In this document: piece by piece, positions 36,000 to 47,345 of the stretch
Layout: each line of letters begins with the position of its first letter
Numbering within the stretch: the stretch's first letter is position 1
Origin: Misgurnus anguillicaudatus
Lineage: Eukaryota > Chordata > Actinopteri > Cypriniformes > Cobitidae
DNA length: 64,000 nt
NCBI RefSeq assembly: GCF_027580225.2
Contig: NC_073352.2
Span: 35,327,501 to 35,391,500 of the forward strand
Reading direction: 5' to 3'
Program-made: the position numbers and the translations under genes
The notes under the pieces: model-generated
What the model saw: the letters and a program-made list of their open reading frames with translations, nothing else
Told to the model about the DNA's origin: nothing
Databases searched by the model: none

Positions 36000-37055
36000 T
36001 TAAATGTCTGTGTGCACTGCTTAAATGATCCCTTAGGCTGCAGTCAATTGGAAACAGATAACAAGCATTGAATATTGTGTGTTGGGACTGTTTGAATCAG
36101 AGCGGTTGAGGGTACGACCGGGATGTGAAACACTCGTCACGTCAGTAAACAACTTCATTCCAGTGTCTATAATTTTAGAAGAAGAAAATGCTTTGGGAAT
36201 GACTTTTAATCAGTTAGAAAGGATTACAGAATAAAAGCTTAAATTATCAAGAGACTTCAACAAAAGCAAGCACATGATGTATTACGATGGATATTTTGTA
36301 AAGCATAATGTTTGACGTGTTAGACAAGCCCACATCTTGTTAAGCAACAGGACATAATACCCTGAGGGACGATGCTTTTATCAGTCAGCCCTTATAATAC
36401 TGCATTGAATGAATGAAGAAAGAAACGTAAGTAAATGTGAATGAGTTCTCAATAAGAGCTTTATCATCACTATGATACAGTTGCTATGGTGAAGCTCATT
36501 AGCATTAGAAGTTATATGAGGGTGTGACTAAAGCACTGTTGGTATCCAGTGGGAACCGTTAACTAACCAGTCAAAATAAAGAGGAAAATGAGAAATAATG
36601 CATTGTTTGTTTGTGCAGACTTGCATGTATGACTGAATTTAAAAATATATATCCCTGTTTCCCGACAAGAACAGGCAGCGTTCCTGCTTTTCTGTCTCAG
36701 CTGTGGTTTATATATTAATGCACACTGAAAATATGCCCAGTATAGCTGTGGGGTTGGGGATGAACTTTTCGCTCTATAAGTCGACTGTTCACTGCGTGTG
36801 TGCAGTTCAAGGAGTTTACAGTCTTTGTCACACATTTAATGTTATTTGTGTGAAACACAACAAGTATTCTTTTCATCCTAAAACATTAGAGCTATATTAT
36901 GAGCTATAGCTTACATTTTATTCTCCTTATAGCCATTAAGGAAAAGAGATGTCAAGACATGCATAATGTTTCCAATTTATTTTGATCCTTCGACTAAGAA
37001 GAGTGCAGTGATTTGTGGAAATCAAAACACTTAAATTGACTGAACTCTTTTCTGC
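36000..37055. other. unassigned DNA
   Basis: No TIR pairs or tandem repeats. Opposed frames near 36563-36909 show no domain. Confidence 0.4.
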
Positions 37056-37059
37056 TTGA

Positions 37060-37196
37060 ATAACCGAGTGCACAACTGGCAGAGCATAACGCTGGCAACG
37101 CCAGGATCACGGTTTGATTCCCATGGACAATACAAATCGTCTGTGTTCAAAGTCACTTCGGATAAAAGCATCTGGCAAATATGTAAATGTGGCACT
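37060..37196 (+). mobile_element. tRNA-derived SINE
   Basis: Head: TGCACAACTGGCAGAGC resembles a pol III A box and GGTTTGATTCC a B box about 30 bp later, as in a tRNA. Tail: AAAGTCACTTCGGATAAAAG then CATCTGGCAAATATGTAAAT is the shared cyprinid SINE/LINE tail. About 137 bp. The A box is degenerate and activity is unlikely. The same layout in reverse is at 43815-43935. Confidence 0.85.
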
Positions 37197-37246
37197 GTTT
37201 AATTTTTTATCAATGCTGTTAATGTTATACTCTTTAGTTTACTTAA

Positions 37247-38299
37247 AGCTGCAGTCCGGCATTTTTTCCTCTTTGTCACCATCTCTGTTCGAAATCTACA
37301 ACTGCAACTATTCGCGGAATAATTAACTTTACGTGGGTTGTACATCGGCATGAAACAGCGCGGATGAACACAATGTATTGAGGAGAATCTGTCAATTACC
37401 GTGTTCCTGTGGATACTGTCATCCTGGCTAACTTCATTATCTGATTTTTTATCCAATTTAAAGACGAAATACTGCGTATTTGGATGATAAACCTTACATA
37501 CACACGTGAGTAAGATCTTCAGTTATGTCTGGACAATGAGGAAAAGTAAAGAAGAGTTCATCTTAGTTAGATACTTTATCCCAGTGGAAAACTTTACAGA
37601 TCAAGGATGGAAGATTGACTGTAGGAAGATAATATTCCTGAAGTAAATCATTTATTTTCATTTATATATGCTGTCATGTAATATTCTTATTACATGTCAC
37701 GCGTGTAAGTTACACGCGCCCGTGTATGTATGGTTTACAAACGAGGACGCTTTACTCACGTGGCGTGTATTTCTCTACATGTCGTGCAGTAGACACAGTA
37801 TTACATTCGCTATTATGTTATCTTGATAGTAAAGATGCACTACAGGATATTTTAAGTCTGTGCTGTAATATAATTCCATACATTGCGCTGTTGTTTGCAC
37901 GTGACACGATTCCAGTCAGGTTTGTATGGGTTTACAAAAACACATGCATTAAAACATTACTAAAAACAGAAGTTTAACAATCAGTTGATGGGCATCTGAA
38001 AACAGCTTTTTATATAAGCACTGCAGATGTTCACCAAGTGCTGTGAGAAAATGCTATAAATATCCACCTCCATCATCCTCACACGCAACATAACCTACTA
38101 GCCGGGTCTCCTGTGTGCAGAAATGACGTAATGACGCGGAAATCCACCAGTACCACTGGAATTAAAATCATTATTACAAGCTTACCGTTTTGAATCGAGC
38201 TAAGGCAAGCAGATAGTTTTGAACACTGCCAGGTTATGTCTTTTCTCAAAAATGTTTTTTTGGATATTTTTAAACCCAAATAAGTGCCGGACTGCAGCT
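37247..38299. mobile_element. 1.05 kb TTAA-flanked element
   Basis: TTAA (37243-37246) then AGCTGCAGTCCGGCATTTTT; at the right AAGTGCCGGACTGCAGCT then TTAA (38300-38303). The 17 bp termini are perfect inverted repeats and TTAA stands at both sides, as in piggyBac/Kolobok-type insertions. Frames inside (83-85 codons) show no transposase domain, so it is non-autonomous. One of the best-preserved elements in the window. Confidence 0.85.
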
Positions 38300-38304
38300 T
38301 TAAG

Positions 38305-39460
38305 TGCTGTGCACTAAACTAAAAACAACAATATTAGAGTCAACAAATATTCATTTTTGTATACTTCTAATAATCACCATTATATCAATATCAACCCATC
38401 GCTGGAAAAAAGGTACATTTTAGCAAATGTTAAAGCACATCATTGGACAAACTGTTCTTTTGTGCCATTAAGATGAAGATAAAAAGAGCTGTAATGTGAA
38501 TGTGTAAAATAATTGCTGTTTCTGAGTGATTTGAGATCCCATGTCACATACACTTGTCCTCTAAACTGAATTTCAAAAAAAGATAAAATTAAAAACAAAC
38601 ACTAGATACAAACCTTATGTTCAGTCATTAAACAAGTACTATTAGATATGACAGGAGTAAAACAAAGAAACAGGCCAATGGTTCCTCCTGTCTGCACTTA
38701 TAAACCTCATGTCAGGCCTCGAAAATGTTCTGTTTTCAGAGTGTGGATTAAAACTGGAGACGGGTGGCCACAATTTTTTGCAGGTCAGTTAGTCAATTTG
38801 TTGGCCCGAGCCAAAGTTCAAAGCACCAATTAGGAGCAGGGAGAGTCGGTGAACCTCAGATTAAAGTGCTGATATGAGTTTGGCCACTGGAGAACAATGT
38901 TCAACTCTGACCTCTGAATACATCAAACACTCTTCATAGCAAACACTTACATCTCTGCTACAAATATCGCAGTTTTTATCCTCAAACTGTTTATCTTTTG
39001 CATTTTTGTTGCGAATTATTAAATGCATTAAAATTATTTAATCCGAAAATGTATATAGTTTTAAACTTGTGACTTTCTGAAACTGACAAGGACAAGTTTG
39101 GATGAATGTTGACAATGCTCTTTAATTTCCCAACAGTGAAAATGACTGATGAGTGAGTCTGAACATCATATGAGATTATGATGAGAGAGTTTCAGGATTA
39201 AGACTTCCGAATTAACCAAACGGTGTCACATGGCATGGGTTGCAGCAGTAAGAAAACAAAACATAACCTTTAACTGGATTTCTAAAAAAATGAGTAAACC
39301 TTTGTGTTGTGTTTGTTGTAAGTAACAGTTATTTGGGCTTTCGAATTTCTGTAACTGCGTACTAGACTAGTGTCTGTTCGCTTATGCGCAGAATAAAACA
39401 TGGTGGATCCTTCCCACAATGCATTGCAACGCAATTCGCAATGACGTCGATTCCCAAGCT
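38305..39460. other. unassigned DNA
   Basis: No TIR or tandem repeat recognised. The frame at 38648-38833 shows no domain. Confidence 0.4.
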
Positions 39461-39463
39461 CTA

Positions 39464-39563
39464 TAACAGCCTCATGCAAAGCATTCTGGGAACCAAAATC
39501 TGAAGAAAAAAAAACAGAAAAAGGTTGACTTGTTCCCATAATGCTTTGCATGAGGGTTATTTT
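39464..39563. mobile_element. small MITE (CAGCCTCATGCAAAGC), copy 2
   Basis: TAACAGCCTCATGCAAAGCA at the left pairs with ATGCTTTGCATGAGGGTTAT at the right, with TTCTGGGAAC / GTTCCCATAA extending the arms. About 100 bp; copy 1 is at 11561-11676. A MITE family A fragment follows at 39815, as one also lies near copy 1. Confidence 0.75.
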
Positions 39564-39814
39564 ATCCTCCTAAGACCTGAGCTTTGGTTTGTCTTTTTTT
39601 TTTCAGATTTCTTCCAGCTATTTTTGGGTTAGGAAGAACCAATAAATAAAATAACCAAATATTTGTTTGAACATTAAGCCGTGTAATTGTCCACGTTTGT
39701 GTACAACAGGTTCCAGGTACACAGAATTAAGTAATATGGTACAAACAGCAAAAAAAATCTTAGAAGGTAAAAGTTTGTAAAGTAAAAGACTTGATGTTTA
39801 ATGTTCATTTAATC

Positions 39815-39880
39815 TTGAACTGTTGCCAGTAAATAACATCAATTTAAATCTACAGTAAGTCACTTTTTTACAGTGCACCT
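39815..39880 (+). repeat. MITE family A fragment
   Basis: CTTGAACTGTTGCCAGTAAA, ATCTACAGTAAGTCACT and TTTTTTACAGTGCACC match 62550-62660. The left half is missing. Confidence 0.6.
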
Positions 39881-40065
39881 TTAAGGACACATCATTTCAT
39901 TTTTTACTCTTAAATTGAAAAATGTTTTGCTAATATGCTTAAGATGAGAACTCACATAAGATAAGAAATAAAGACTTATGTCAGTGACTTAAAAAAGCTC
40001 TTTAATTTGATTTAACATTTGCCGATTATTTCCTCTTTATCAGTCTCAGTGTATATGAATTATCC

Positions 40066-40878
40066 ACTGATCTATATAGATGACTGGATTGCGCATAGAA
40101 CGCTTGACGTAACTGCATGAGGTGAAGCCAGCGCAGAGTTCGAGCCGCCATCTTGGTATACCCAACCGGCAGAGAGCGTCATTGACTTCCATTTAAAATC
40201 ATGATCAAAATTTACCCCATTTACAGCGTATCAGTTACACAAGGTTAATGTTTAGGACATGTGTACGTTAATTATTTGTTAATTCTGGTGTTATTTGCAA
40301 TGTTTATGTTTTAATCGGGCAGGATAATGGATTTACAAAAAACCGTTAAGGTGAGTGTGTCTGTTGCATTTGTTAATGACACGGGTATAAATAAAGTTTT
40401 TTTTGACATTCAGCTACACGGTGACGGTCAGCGTTATTTCTCTAAATAAGTTTAGGTAACTTGTAAGTTTAGATAACATAATTACAAAACTAGCAAATTA
40501 TTGCATGCACATACGGTACAAAGCATGATTATTTATTTAGATTTCAGAATGAGCACGTTTATTGTCATTAATACTAAATATGCTGCGGTCTGTCTGCTGA
40601 TCTGATACTGTAATTAAGATGAATGTATAATAACTGTTTAAAACGCAAAAGGTACAACTTTCAGTAAATAACTATGTACATGCTTAGGACGTTTGTGTTG
40701 TAATAATGTACAGGGTAACTTCACATATAAAAACGAAGACGAGTAAAGTGATGTTTTATCATAAAAATCTGACATCATCCATTGATTTAATAGAACGTTT
40801 GGGTATACCAACATGGCGGCGCGGTGGCTTCACAAGTGTGACGTCATGCGCAATCCAGTCATTTATATAGATCAGTGG
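40066..40878. mobile_element. TIR element with long arms, TSD AATTATCC
   Basis: The left arm (ACTGATCTATATAGATGACT, GGATTGCGCAT, GCCGCCATCTTGGTATACCC) is mirrored on the right (GGGTATACCAACATGGCGGC, TGACGTCATGCGCAATCCAG, TTATATAGATCAGTGG), giving imperfect arms of about 100 bp. AATTATCC occurs directly before (40058-40065) and after (40879-40886). An 8 bp duplication with long TIRs would fit a Mutator- or hAT-like element. 813 bp, no transposase frame seen. Confidence 0.8.
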
Positions 40879-41276
40879 AATTATCCCATATCACAGCAAC
40901 ACAACACAAACAATACACTAATGTTACATCTTACCCTAAAAACGTCTCATAGTTAGTTCAAGTTTCAGTTTGATTATTATCCAAAAATCCTAATGTGAGC
41001 CTTCACACCCAGTAATGTGAACACTAAAAACTCTAAATGTTATTGAGAAAACCTAAAAGGATTTAAAGATCAATACTGAAATCAATACTCTTCATCTTAT
41101 TGGAAACCAATCAGTCAAACAAAATCAATAAATGATTGAAATTTGTCATATAATATCCCAGCTATCATTTCAGTTCATTGTGTTATCATATATAACCATG
41201 TTTACACATTAGTTTGATGTTATCACATCAAAAATATCTTGTTCATTAATGTACTTCTGACAGAAGTCTTCATTAG

Positions 41277-41293
41277 TTTTATTTATTTATTTA
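41277..41293. repeat. (TTTA)n short tandem repeat
   Basis: Four TTTA/ATTT units. Confidence 0.6.
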
Positions 41294-41467
41294 TGACCCT
41301 CTTGATCTCGGTAGCTGGCAACTACAGTACATTATATCCTCTCTGTCATTAGCCAGATAACAAGCAAGAAAACTAGCAAGTTAATAAGAACATGCTATGA
41401 TATTTATGAAATATTCAAAGCAGTTTGATCAGTGATTAAGAATATAAAAAGAGCAGATATATATAAC

Positions 41468-41815
41468 TAGGCATGTGCCGGTATAAGATTCTGGTGGTAT
41501 AATAACCTTTAGCAAAAATACCACGGTTTCAAGGTGTTGCGCTATTGACATTGCAACACTACAATGTGTTGTTTTTAAATGGCAGGTAAAAATAAAGCAT
41601 TTAAATTATAATATGCTTTCAAAACATATATAATATTTTCGTAATGTATAATAAATGTAAACATCAAATCAATCACATGACTTAATGATTTAATGAATTT
41701 TGTATAAACACAGCTCATACCTTGTAGACGGTATCACACAACATTTTAGTAGTTTTGAAACCTTGGCTGTTTAAAACCTCGGTATACCTTGAAACCGGTA
41801 ACCGGCCCATGCCTA
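41468..41815. mobile_element. hAT MITE (TAGGCATG ends), 8 bp TSD
   Basis: Starts TAGGCATGTGCCGGTATAAG and ends GGTAACCGGCCCATGCCTA, with TATATAAC before (41460-41467) and TATATAAA after (41816-41823), a 7/8 match. TIR sequence and 8 bp duplication fit hAT. 348 bp and non-coding; the interior carries the mirrored GGTATAATAACC/GGTATACC theme. Confidence 0.85.
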
Positions 41816-41922
41816 TATATAAAACATAGAAAGATACATAAAAGATATACAAAATATACATATTTAGATAGATAGATTAGTTAGCAGACTATAGGGCAAA
41901 TCCGTGTGAATGTTAACCTTAT

Positions 41923-42643
41923 TAGTGATAGACCGGTATATTGCAGATGCCGATATATTGGCCGATATTTGGATTTTTTTTTTCATAATCAGCTGATAAA
42001 TCTTTTCAATCGCCCAGTTTGCTTAAATGTATTGTTTGTAATGAAGAGACACTGAGTGTCATTCAATGTAAAGCTAAAGTCTGACGACAGTAAAATGAGC
42101 AATCATTATTCACTTTTTAACTTGACGTTATGTTGTGTCATATTAATTATGTAAATATGTTTAAGTACTTTAAATGGGTATATTTATACATTTTATTCAT
42201 AACAAATGTTTGTCATTTCACCAATTTTCTGTTTGTTCAAGGTTGAAGGTTCAAGAAGCTTTATTGTAATTTTATCCATATATAGCTGATGCAATACACA
42301 GTGAAACAAAACATCATTTCTCCAGGACTATGGAGCTACACAAACAACAGGGAGTCTTATAGAAAATACAGAGGCAAAAATACAACAACAACACAGAGCA
42401 ACGTACTGCAATAAGTGCAACAAGACAGCAAGTGCAAACAACAGCACAAGACAGATACATCGAATATAGCGCCGCCAATAGTGCCACGTGACATTTTACC
42501 GAATGTTCATGTGGGTTCATTGTTGGTCTAGTAATAAAAGATTAGTCTGTCGCTTATTTAATGTAATTCAATTTATGTTAAATCGGCCAATTGGCCATTC
42601 AACTTTCATCGGCCAATAAAAAACCCATATCGGTTGACCACTA
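41923..42643. mobile_element. hAT element with perfect TSD AACCTTAT
   Basis: Starts TAGTGATAGACCGGTATATT and ends ATATCGGTTGACCACTA; flanked by AACCTTAT at 41915-41922 and again at 42644-42651, an exact 8 bp duplication. The CCGATATATTGGCCGATATTT interior is typical of fish hAT families. 721 bp, including a foreign-looking block at 42241-42480. No transposase domain. Confidence 0.9.
42241..42480 (-). repeat. probable retroelement-derived block inside the hAT
   Basis: TTCAAGAAGCTTTATTGTAA, GCAATACACAGTGAAACAAA, TTTCTCCAGGACTATGGAGC and CAACAACAACACAGAGCAAC are wording I recall from a very common teleost interspersed repeat. It differs in style from the hAT around it, so it is probably a nested insertion, but its edges and class are not resolved. 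Confidence 0.4.
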
Positions 42644-42654
42644 AACCTTATTAT

Positions 42655-43810
42655 GAAAATTTACGTTTTTTATTATTTTAGTGTAATTTCAGAATTGTCA
42701 CATCTATTAACATTTATGAGGAAGAAACAACGTGCATTAAAAAAGACATTTTTTTTGAAAATCCATTCTTTCTACATTTTTGTTTGGTATTATTGCTGGT
42801 TTGTGAATTTTAATGCACAGACTTACTACAAACTATGTTGTCTCCTACAAACTTGTGTCCATAATGAATGTTTCCTCATCTAAAACAGAAAACAAAGACT
42901 GATATTTTTCTGATGGAGTCTATCATTAGGGTTTTAGGAAAATATAAACAGATGGTTTAATATATTATTGGTAATAAATGCAATCTGTGTGAATTAATAT
43001 TTTAAGTTTTGACTTCAAATGTCACATCAATAACACTGGAATTAGTCTAATTCATTAAAGAAGACATTCACATAAGAATAAAACATAAATCATATGGACA
43101 ACTTTTATGACACATTATAAAACTTAAGAGTCCTGATCCTCACTGTGATGAGATATTATCTGATAATACAATGACAGAATTTCCATTAAGGAAAACTATA
43201 TTTTTACCAGACCTATTCCTTCTGCACTATTATATATGATAATGAATGCTGCAGGTGTTTTAATGGTAATTGTAGGGTGCGTGATTTATGATATCAAACA
43301 CTGCCTAAGATTAGTCTGATCAGCACACAGACCTCCAGTACTGAAAGAAATGTTTTCTCACAGAGTAGAGCTGATATACGTCAGGCACGTTTGTGCTTTA
43401 TTTACTGCTGTCAGCCGCTTCGACGTGCAAAGAAATGAATGAACGATTGCTGAAGTTTGAGTAGCTACAGGCCCGGCAGTCAGTTTCTGTCAATGAAAGT
43501 AGAAAACTTAAAGAAATAGAAGAGAAAAGCACAGTTTTATCCAAAACAGGAACGAGAAGGTCATTCTTTTGAGTTTTGATATTATTCTGATATGAAACTG
43601 AACAAAACTAATACAAAAATCCCTAATAAACTTTAGAAGAAAAAAAACAAATATAATTTAAATGTCAGAGTACGAGAGTTCAGAAATTGATAAGGAAGAG
43701 CAAACAGAAACATAAGCTGTGGGTGAGATTTGACAATACTCTTTTTATATAATCTCTATGTGTCTCTGTGTAAGATCAACTATAACGTTTAATTTTTTGA
43801 GCATGCCATC
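42655..43810. other. unassigned AT-rich DNA
   Basis: No TIR pair or tandem repeat recognised. A 76-codon frame (42653-42883) shows no domain. Confidence 0.4.
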
Positions 43811-43814
43811 ATCA

Positions 43815-43935
43815 TTTACTTTTATGCATTTGGCAGATGTTTTTTTTTCAAAGCATTTACAAGTAATACATGTTCCATGGGATCGAACCCCCAACCTTTT
43901 GCACTGCTAATACAGGGCTCTACCAATGAGCTACA
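43815..43935 (-). mobile_element. tRNA-derived SINE, good pol III boxes
   Basis: Read on the minus strand: TAGCTCATTGGTAGAGC (A box) then GGTTCGATCCC (B box) about 30 nt later, then AAATGCTTTGAAAAAAAAAC and ATCTGCCAAATGCATAAAAG (tail). The B box matches the tRNA consensus. About 120 bp. The best-preserved SINE in the window; the adenine run before the tail is a local expansion. Confidence 0.85.
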
Positions 43936-43975
43936 GAAATATAAATAACATTTAAACAAATATGATATGTTAACA

Positions 43976-44450
43976 TAGTGGTTCACAAACTTGGGGACCC
44001 CCTTAGGGGGAGTGAGATGGTGCCAGGGGGCTCCAACTTTATTATGACATAAAATATACCCAACCAACCAACAGCACTACATTGTATAATTGATGAATCT
44101 CATACGCTCGTCTTCTGTCTCTTTCGCTGTGTTTTCACTGCTACAATCACTTTGTTGCTGCATTGCATTCACTTGCTGACACTAACAGATGAAAATAAAT
44201 GAAAATGTGCGCTTTGGCAAAAATGTGTAGGTGGACGTTATATCAAGGAATGAGGACGTGGAGAGTGTCAAAATAAAGATAACTTATTTTAATATTTTAT
44301 GTGTGGCATCGATGCATTGTATCATTAGAAATACAATCGGTGTATCGTTACATCCCTACTATTTAATACATTTTGTTTAATTCAGATTGTATATGTTTAA
44401 TTTGTGTTTATTTCTTTAGGGGGCACGCTCCGAAAAGCTTCTAAACACTG
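43976..44450. mobile_element. hAT element (TAGTGGTTCACAAAC), 8 bp TSD
   Basis: Starts TAGTGGTTCACAAACTTGGG and ends GAAAAGCTTCTAAACACTG, a decayed form of the CAGTGGTTCTCAAAC end seen at 57084. TGTTAACA before (43968-43975) and TGTTAAAA after (44451-44458) match at 7 of 8 positions. 475 bp. A second hAT-type end (GTATCGTTACATCCCTA, to 44358) lies inside, so it is probably composite. Confidence 0.75.
44300..44358 (-). mobile_element. hAT-like terminus nested in 43976-44450
   Basis: ACAATCGGTGTATCGTTACA then TCCCTA; reversed it reads TAGGGATGTAACGATACACC, a classic hAT-type end. Its partner end was not found. Confidence 0.5.
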
Positions 44451-44714
44451 TGTTAAAAGGATAGTTTCCCAAAATGTAAAATCATTTTCTCACTCTCATT
44501 TTGTTACAAACCTGTCTAAATGTATGAACATAATGGAAGATATTTTGAGCAATGTTTGTAACCAAACAAACATTTATGAGCCCCATACATTTCCATAGTA
44601 GGAAAAAAATAATACTATGGAAACTAATGGGGTTCACGATCAGTTTGAGTGGAATAGAACCCAGGTCACACATGTTGTACAATAGGTCTGTAACAATACC
44701 ACAGTGCCACATAG

Positions 44715-44995
44715 ACACTTAAAGGTGCTCTAAGCGAATCCGTGTGACGTCACTTTTTGTTGACGTTTGAACTGTTTTCAAACAAACAGAGCGTAGCTAA
44801 CTCCTTCTGCTCCCCCTCCCTTCCGTGCTTTCATGAATGCGCCCAAACCCCACCCTCAAATCCTTCTTGTCATTTATTGGCTGGAACACTTTGTTATGGT
44901 TTTTGTTTTGTAGGTTTGGCCACTGTGTTTATATTGCAGTTTGTGGAGCCTGTGCTGTCTACAGAGATCGCGTTTTTTACAGTTTGATCAGCGGA
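44715..44995 (+). repeat. dispersed teleost repeat (AAAGGTGCTCTAAGCG)
   Basis: AAAGGTGCTCTAAGCGAATC, then TTTTCAAACAAACAGAGCGT, AGCTAACTCCTTCTGCTCCC and CATTTATTGGCTGGAACACT, wording I recall as a common cyprinid interspersed repeat, ending before the MITE at 45041. The 76-codon frame (44757-44987) is not a gene. Confidence 0.45.
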
Positions 44996-45040
44996 CAGGC
45001 AGCAAGCAGATAAACACGGTTTATATCTCACTTAGTTCTA

Positions 45041-45333
45041 TATAGACGGTTTCATCGGACGCACGTGATACACGTCTGGATCCCAACCTTACTTCCGGTT
45101 TCGTTTTTTAATGGTCTGACTGGTTGCTAAACCGATCTCTTGAACAAATGCCTCATCGAAAATAACAAATGTTTTGGTTTCCTGGGTAATCTATGTGTTG
45201 TTTTTTTGCTTGTTATATAAATAAACTACGTTTAAAGAACTTTGTTGTTATTTATTCTTAGCGGAGTTTACCGGAAGTGCACGCGGACCGCAACAGCCGC
45301 TTGTTTATGTTGTTACTGCTGAAACCGTCTATA
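45041..45333 (+). mobile_element. TAGACGG MITE, copy 2
   Basis: TATAGACGGTTTCATCGGAC at the left, CTGCTGAAACCGTCTATA at the right, TA on each flank. 293 bp. Very similar to 59867-60162 (shared CACGTGATACACGTCTGGAT and TAAATAAACTACGTTTAAAG). Confidence 0.85.
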
Positions 45334-45339
45334 CTGAAT

Positions 45340-46425
45340 ATTATTGTTGTGCAATTCAATTGAAAACCCTTGGGCAATGCTGGGGCATGGGGGGCCCTGG
45401 TTCTGGGACTTTGCTTAGGACCTCCAAAATGGTAAACACGCCACTGCACATAACTACAGTTATCTGTAGAGCAACAGGACACAAATCTCTTACTTAAACT
45501 TTGCACTTTGGTATTTTCTGAAAGTTGAGCACATTGTTTATTCGTTGCGTGCCTACACATCCTCTAACTTGCACACGTAATGATTTTGTTAACAAATCTT
45601 TGTTTTGTCTGATATATATTTTAAAATCATTTGTGCTCACAGGCCTTCAAGTACAGATAGTGCTCTGAATAATACAAGTTTCTTTTTCAAACAATTTTTG
45701 TGCTAATGTTATAAAGATTTAACAGCTATCATCTCTTTGATTAGTTTACAGTAAAACATCTCCTGCATATTCAACAGCACTGGAGACTTTATATACACTA
45801 CAGGATATTACTCAGGACAAACCAGAAATAAAAATGCATATCTACTCCATACTTCCTATGCCCTGATGGGCCTTTGTGCCCTTCATAAGAATACAGTCTA
45901 ACAATCAGGGTGATTTAATAGCCCCAGGAAGGACATTATTATAGAGCAGACAAAATCAATTCAACTGAAAATCCAGCTACTTTTTTCTTTTTCTATTTCT
46001 GGATGGTTAGGAGGAATTTTCCCAGCATGCCGTAGCTCTGCAGTTCAAAGCTGTACCACAGGACAGAGACGCGCATGGGGAGGGTCTGTCATTAAACATA
46101 AGCCGAGTTCATGCCATCATCATGCTCACAAAATATTAAACTTCACTTATAATTAAGCATTGCAACCGTTTCTTACAATGAAAGCTTGATTTGTTCAGCA
46201 GATTTAAGGCCAGCGTATCTCATTTACAGCTCATGTGGCTGTGCATCGATTCCACTTAGTCCGACTTATTGTGAACCCTGATATAGATTGAATCCAAACG
46301 ACAGTGTTAATATTCAGCAGTGTTTGGAAAACTACTTTCATTTAAAGTAGTTCAAATACACTCAAGATGTCCTTTGAAAAGCAGTTGGCAAAGCCATTCA
46401 TAAAAAGAAGCTAACAATGCTGAAC
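45340..46425. other. unassigned DNA
   Basis: No TIR pairs recognised. The minus frame at 45258-45560 crosses the MITE boundary and is fortuitous. Confidence 0.4.
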
Positions 46426-46902
46426 CTAATATTAACTGTAGGGGTGGGAATCGCTTGGACCCTCATGAATCGATTCAGAATCGATTCTTGACGTGCTAAT
46501 TTGCATATCTGTGACGTCATTACGTTACATTTGCTCTCAAAGCCAGGTTAATGTTTGCGCTTTTGCTACTAGTCTCTGAACTGTCATATACTGTACTTTA
46601 ATGCAACTAAGAGATAAATAATGTCATTCTTATATACATATTATGTCCTGTTTCTGTTGTAAGACATTAAAACCAGTAAAAATAGTAATTAAACGTGACA
46701 TTAATTCTATATGTTAACTGGAATTAACTTCCACAAACTGACTAACGTTAAGCATCTAATCATCATCATTATACACATGATGATGGCAGTATTACTGTAT
46801 TTATATAATGCAGCGTATCCAGCAACTGAATAACAAACTATGTGCATATTTTTACAGAAGTATATTCATGTTATATCTAAACAGTCAGCGGATGGTTTAG
46901 GG

Positions 46903-47345
46903 CAGGGGTGTCCAATACGTCGATTGCAAAGGCAATGCCGGTAGATCACACATAAATGCTGCTTCACACGCGAAATTGTCATTATGATCTTTTAGAGTAA
47001 TTGTGAAACACGCAGGTCTTTTTGAGTTGCTGCGCCTTTTTTCTCAAATGTGTTTTGCCAGGCCACTGCAGCTCAGTTGTCTTTAACTTCCAAAATTAAC
47101 AAGGATGCGCATTCTTGTCTCACGCAGGAGAGATGCGCACGGTGTCTGTGTGTGAGCGAGCAAACGAGAGCGAGAGAGAGGCAGCGTAGCGCTGATTTGT
47201 ATGCTTCTGATACTGTTGTAATTTTCTAGTTTGTTTCACTAAACCGCATCTCCTCTATTTTAAGGAGTACTCGACATGTACGCAAGGATTTTTTAAAAAA
47301 CTCCTCAAAAAGAATAGAGATATATGCAGTATAGTCTTACAAGCA
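46903..47345 (+). mobile_element. hAT fragment (CAGGGGTGTCCAA end)
   Basis: CAGGGGTGTCCAATACGTCG then ATTGCAAAGGCAATGCCGGT and AGATCACACATAAATGCTGC; CAGGGGTGTCCAA is a familiar vertebrate hAT-Charlie-type terminus. The right terminus is not visible, so this is a truncated insertion within the outer hAT. Contains a small GAGAGCGAGAGAGAG run near 47165. Confidence 0.55.

Noticed and set aside
43815..43935. Possible functional tRNA gene
   Set aside because: A and B boxes are present but the sequence continues into a SINE tail and no cloverleaf forms at the acceptor stem.
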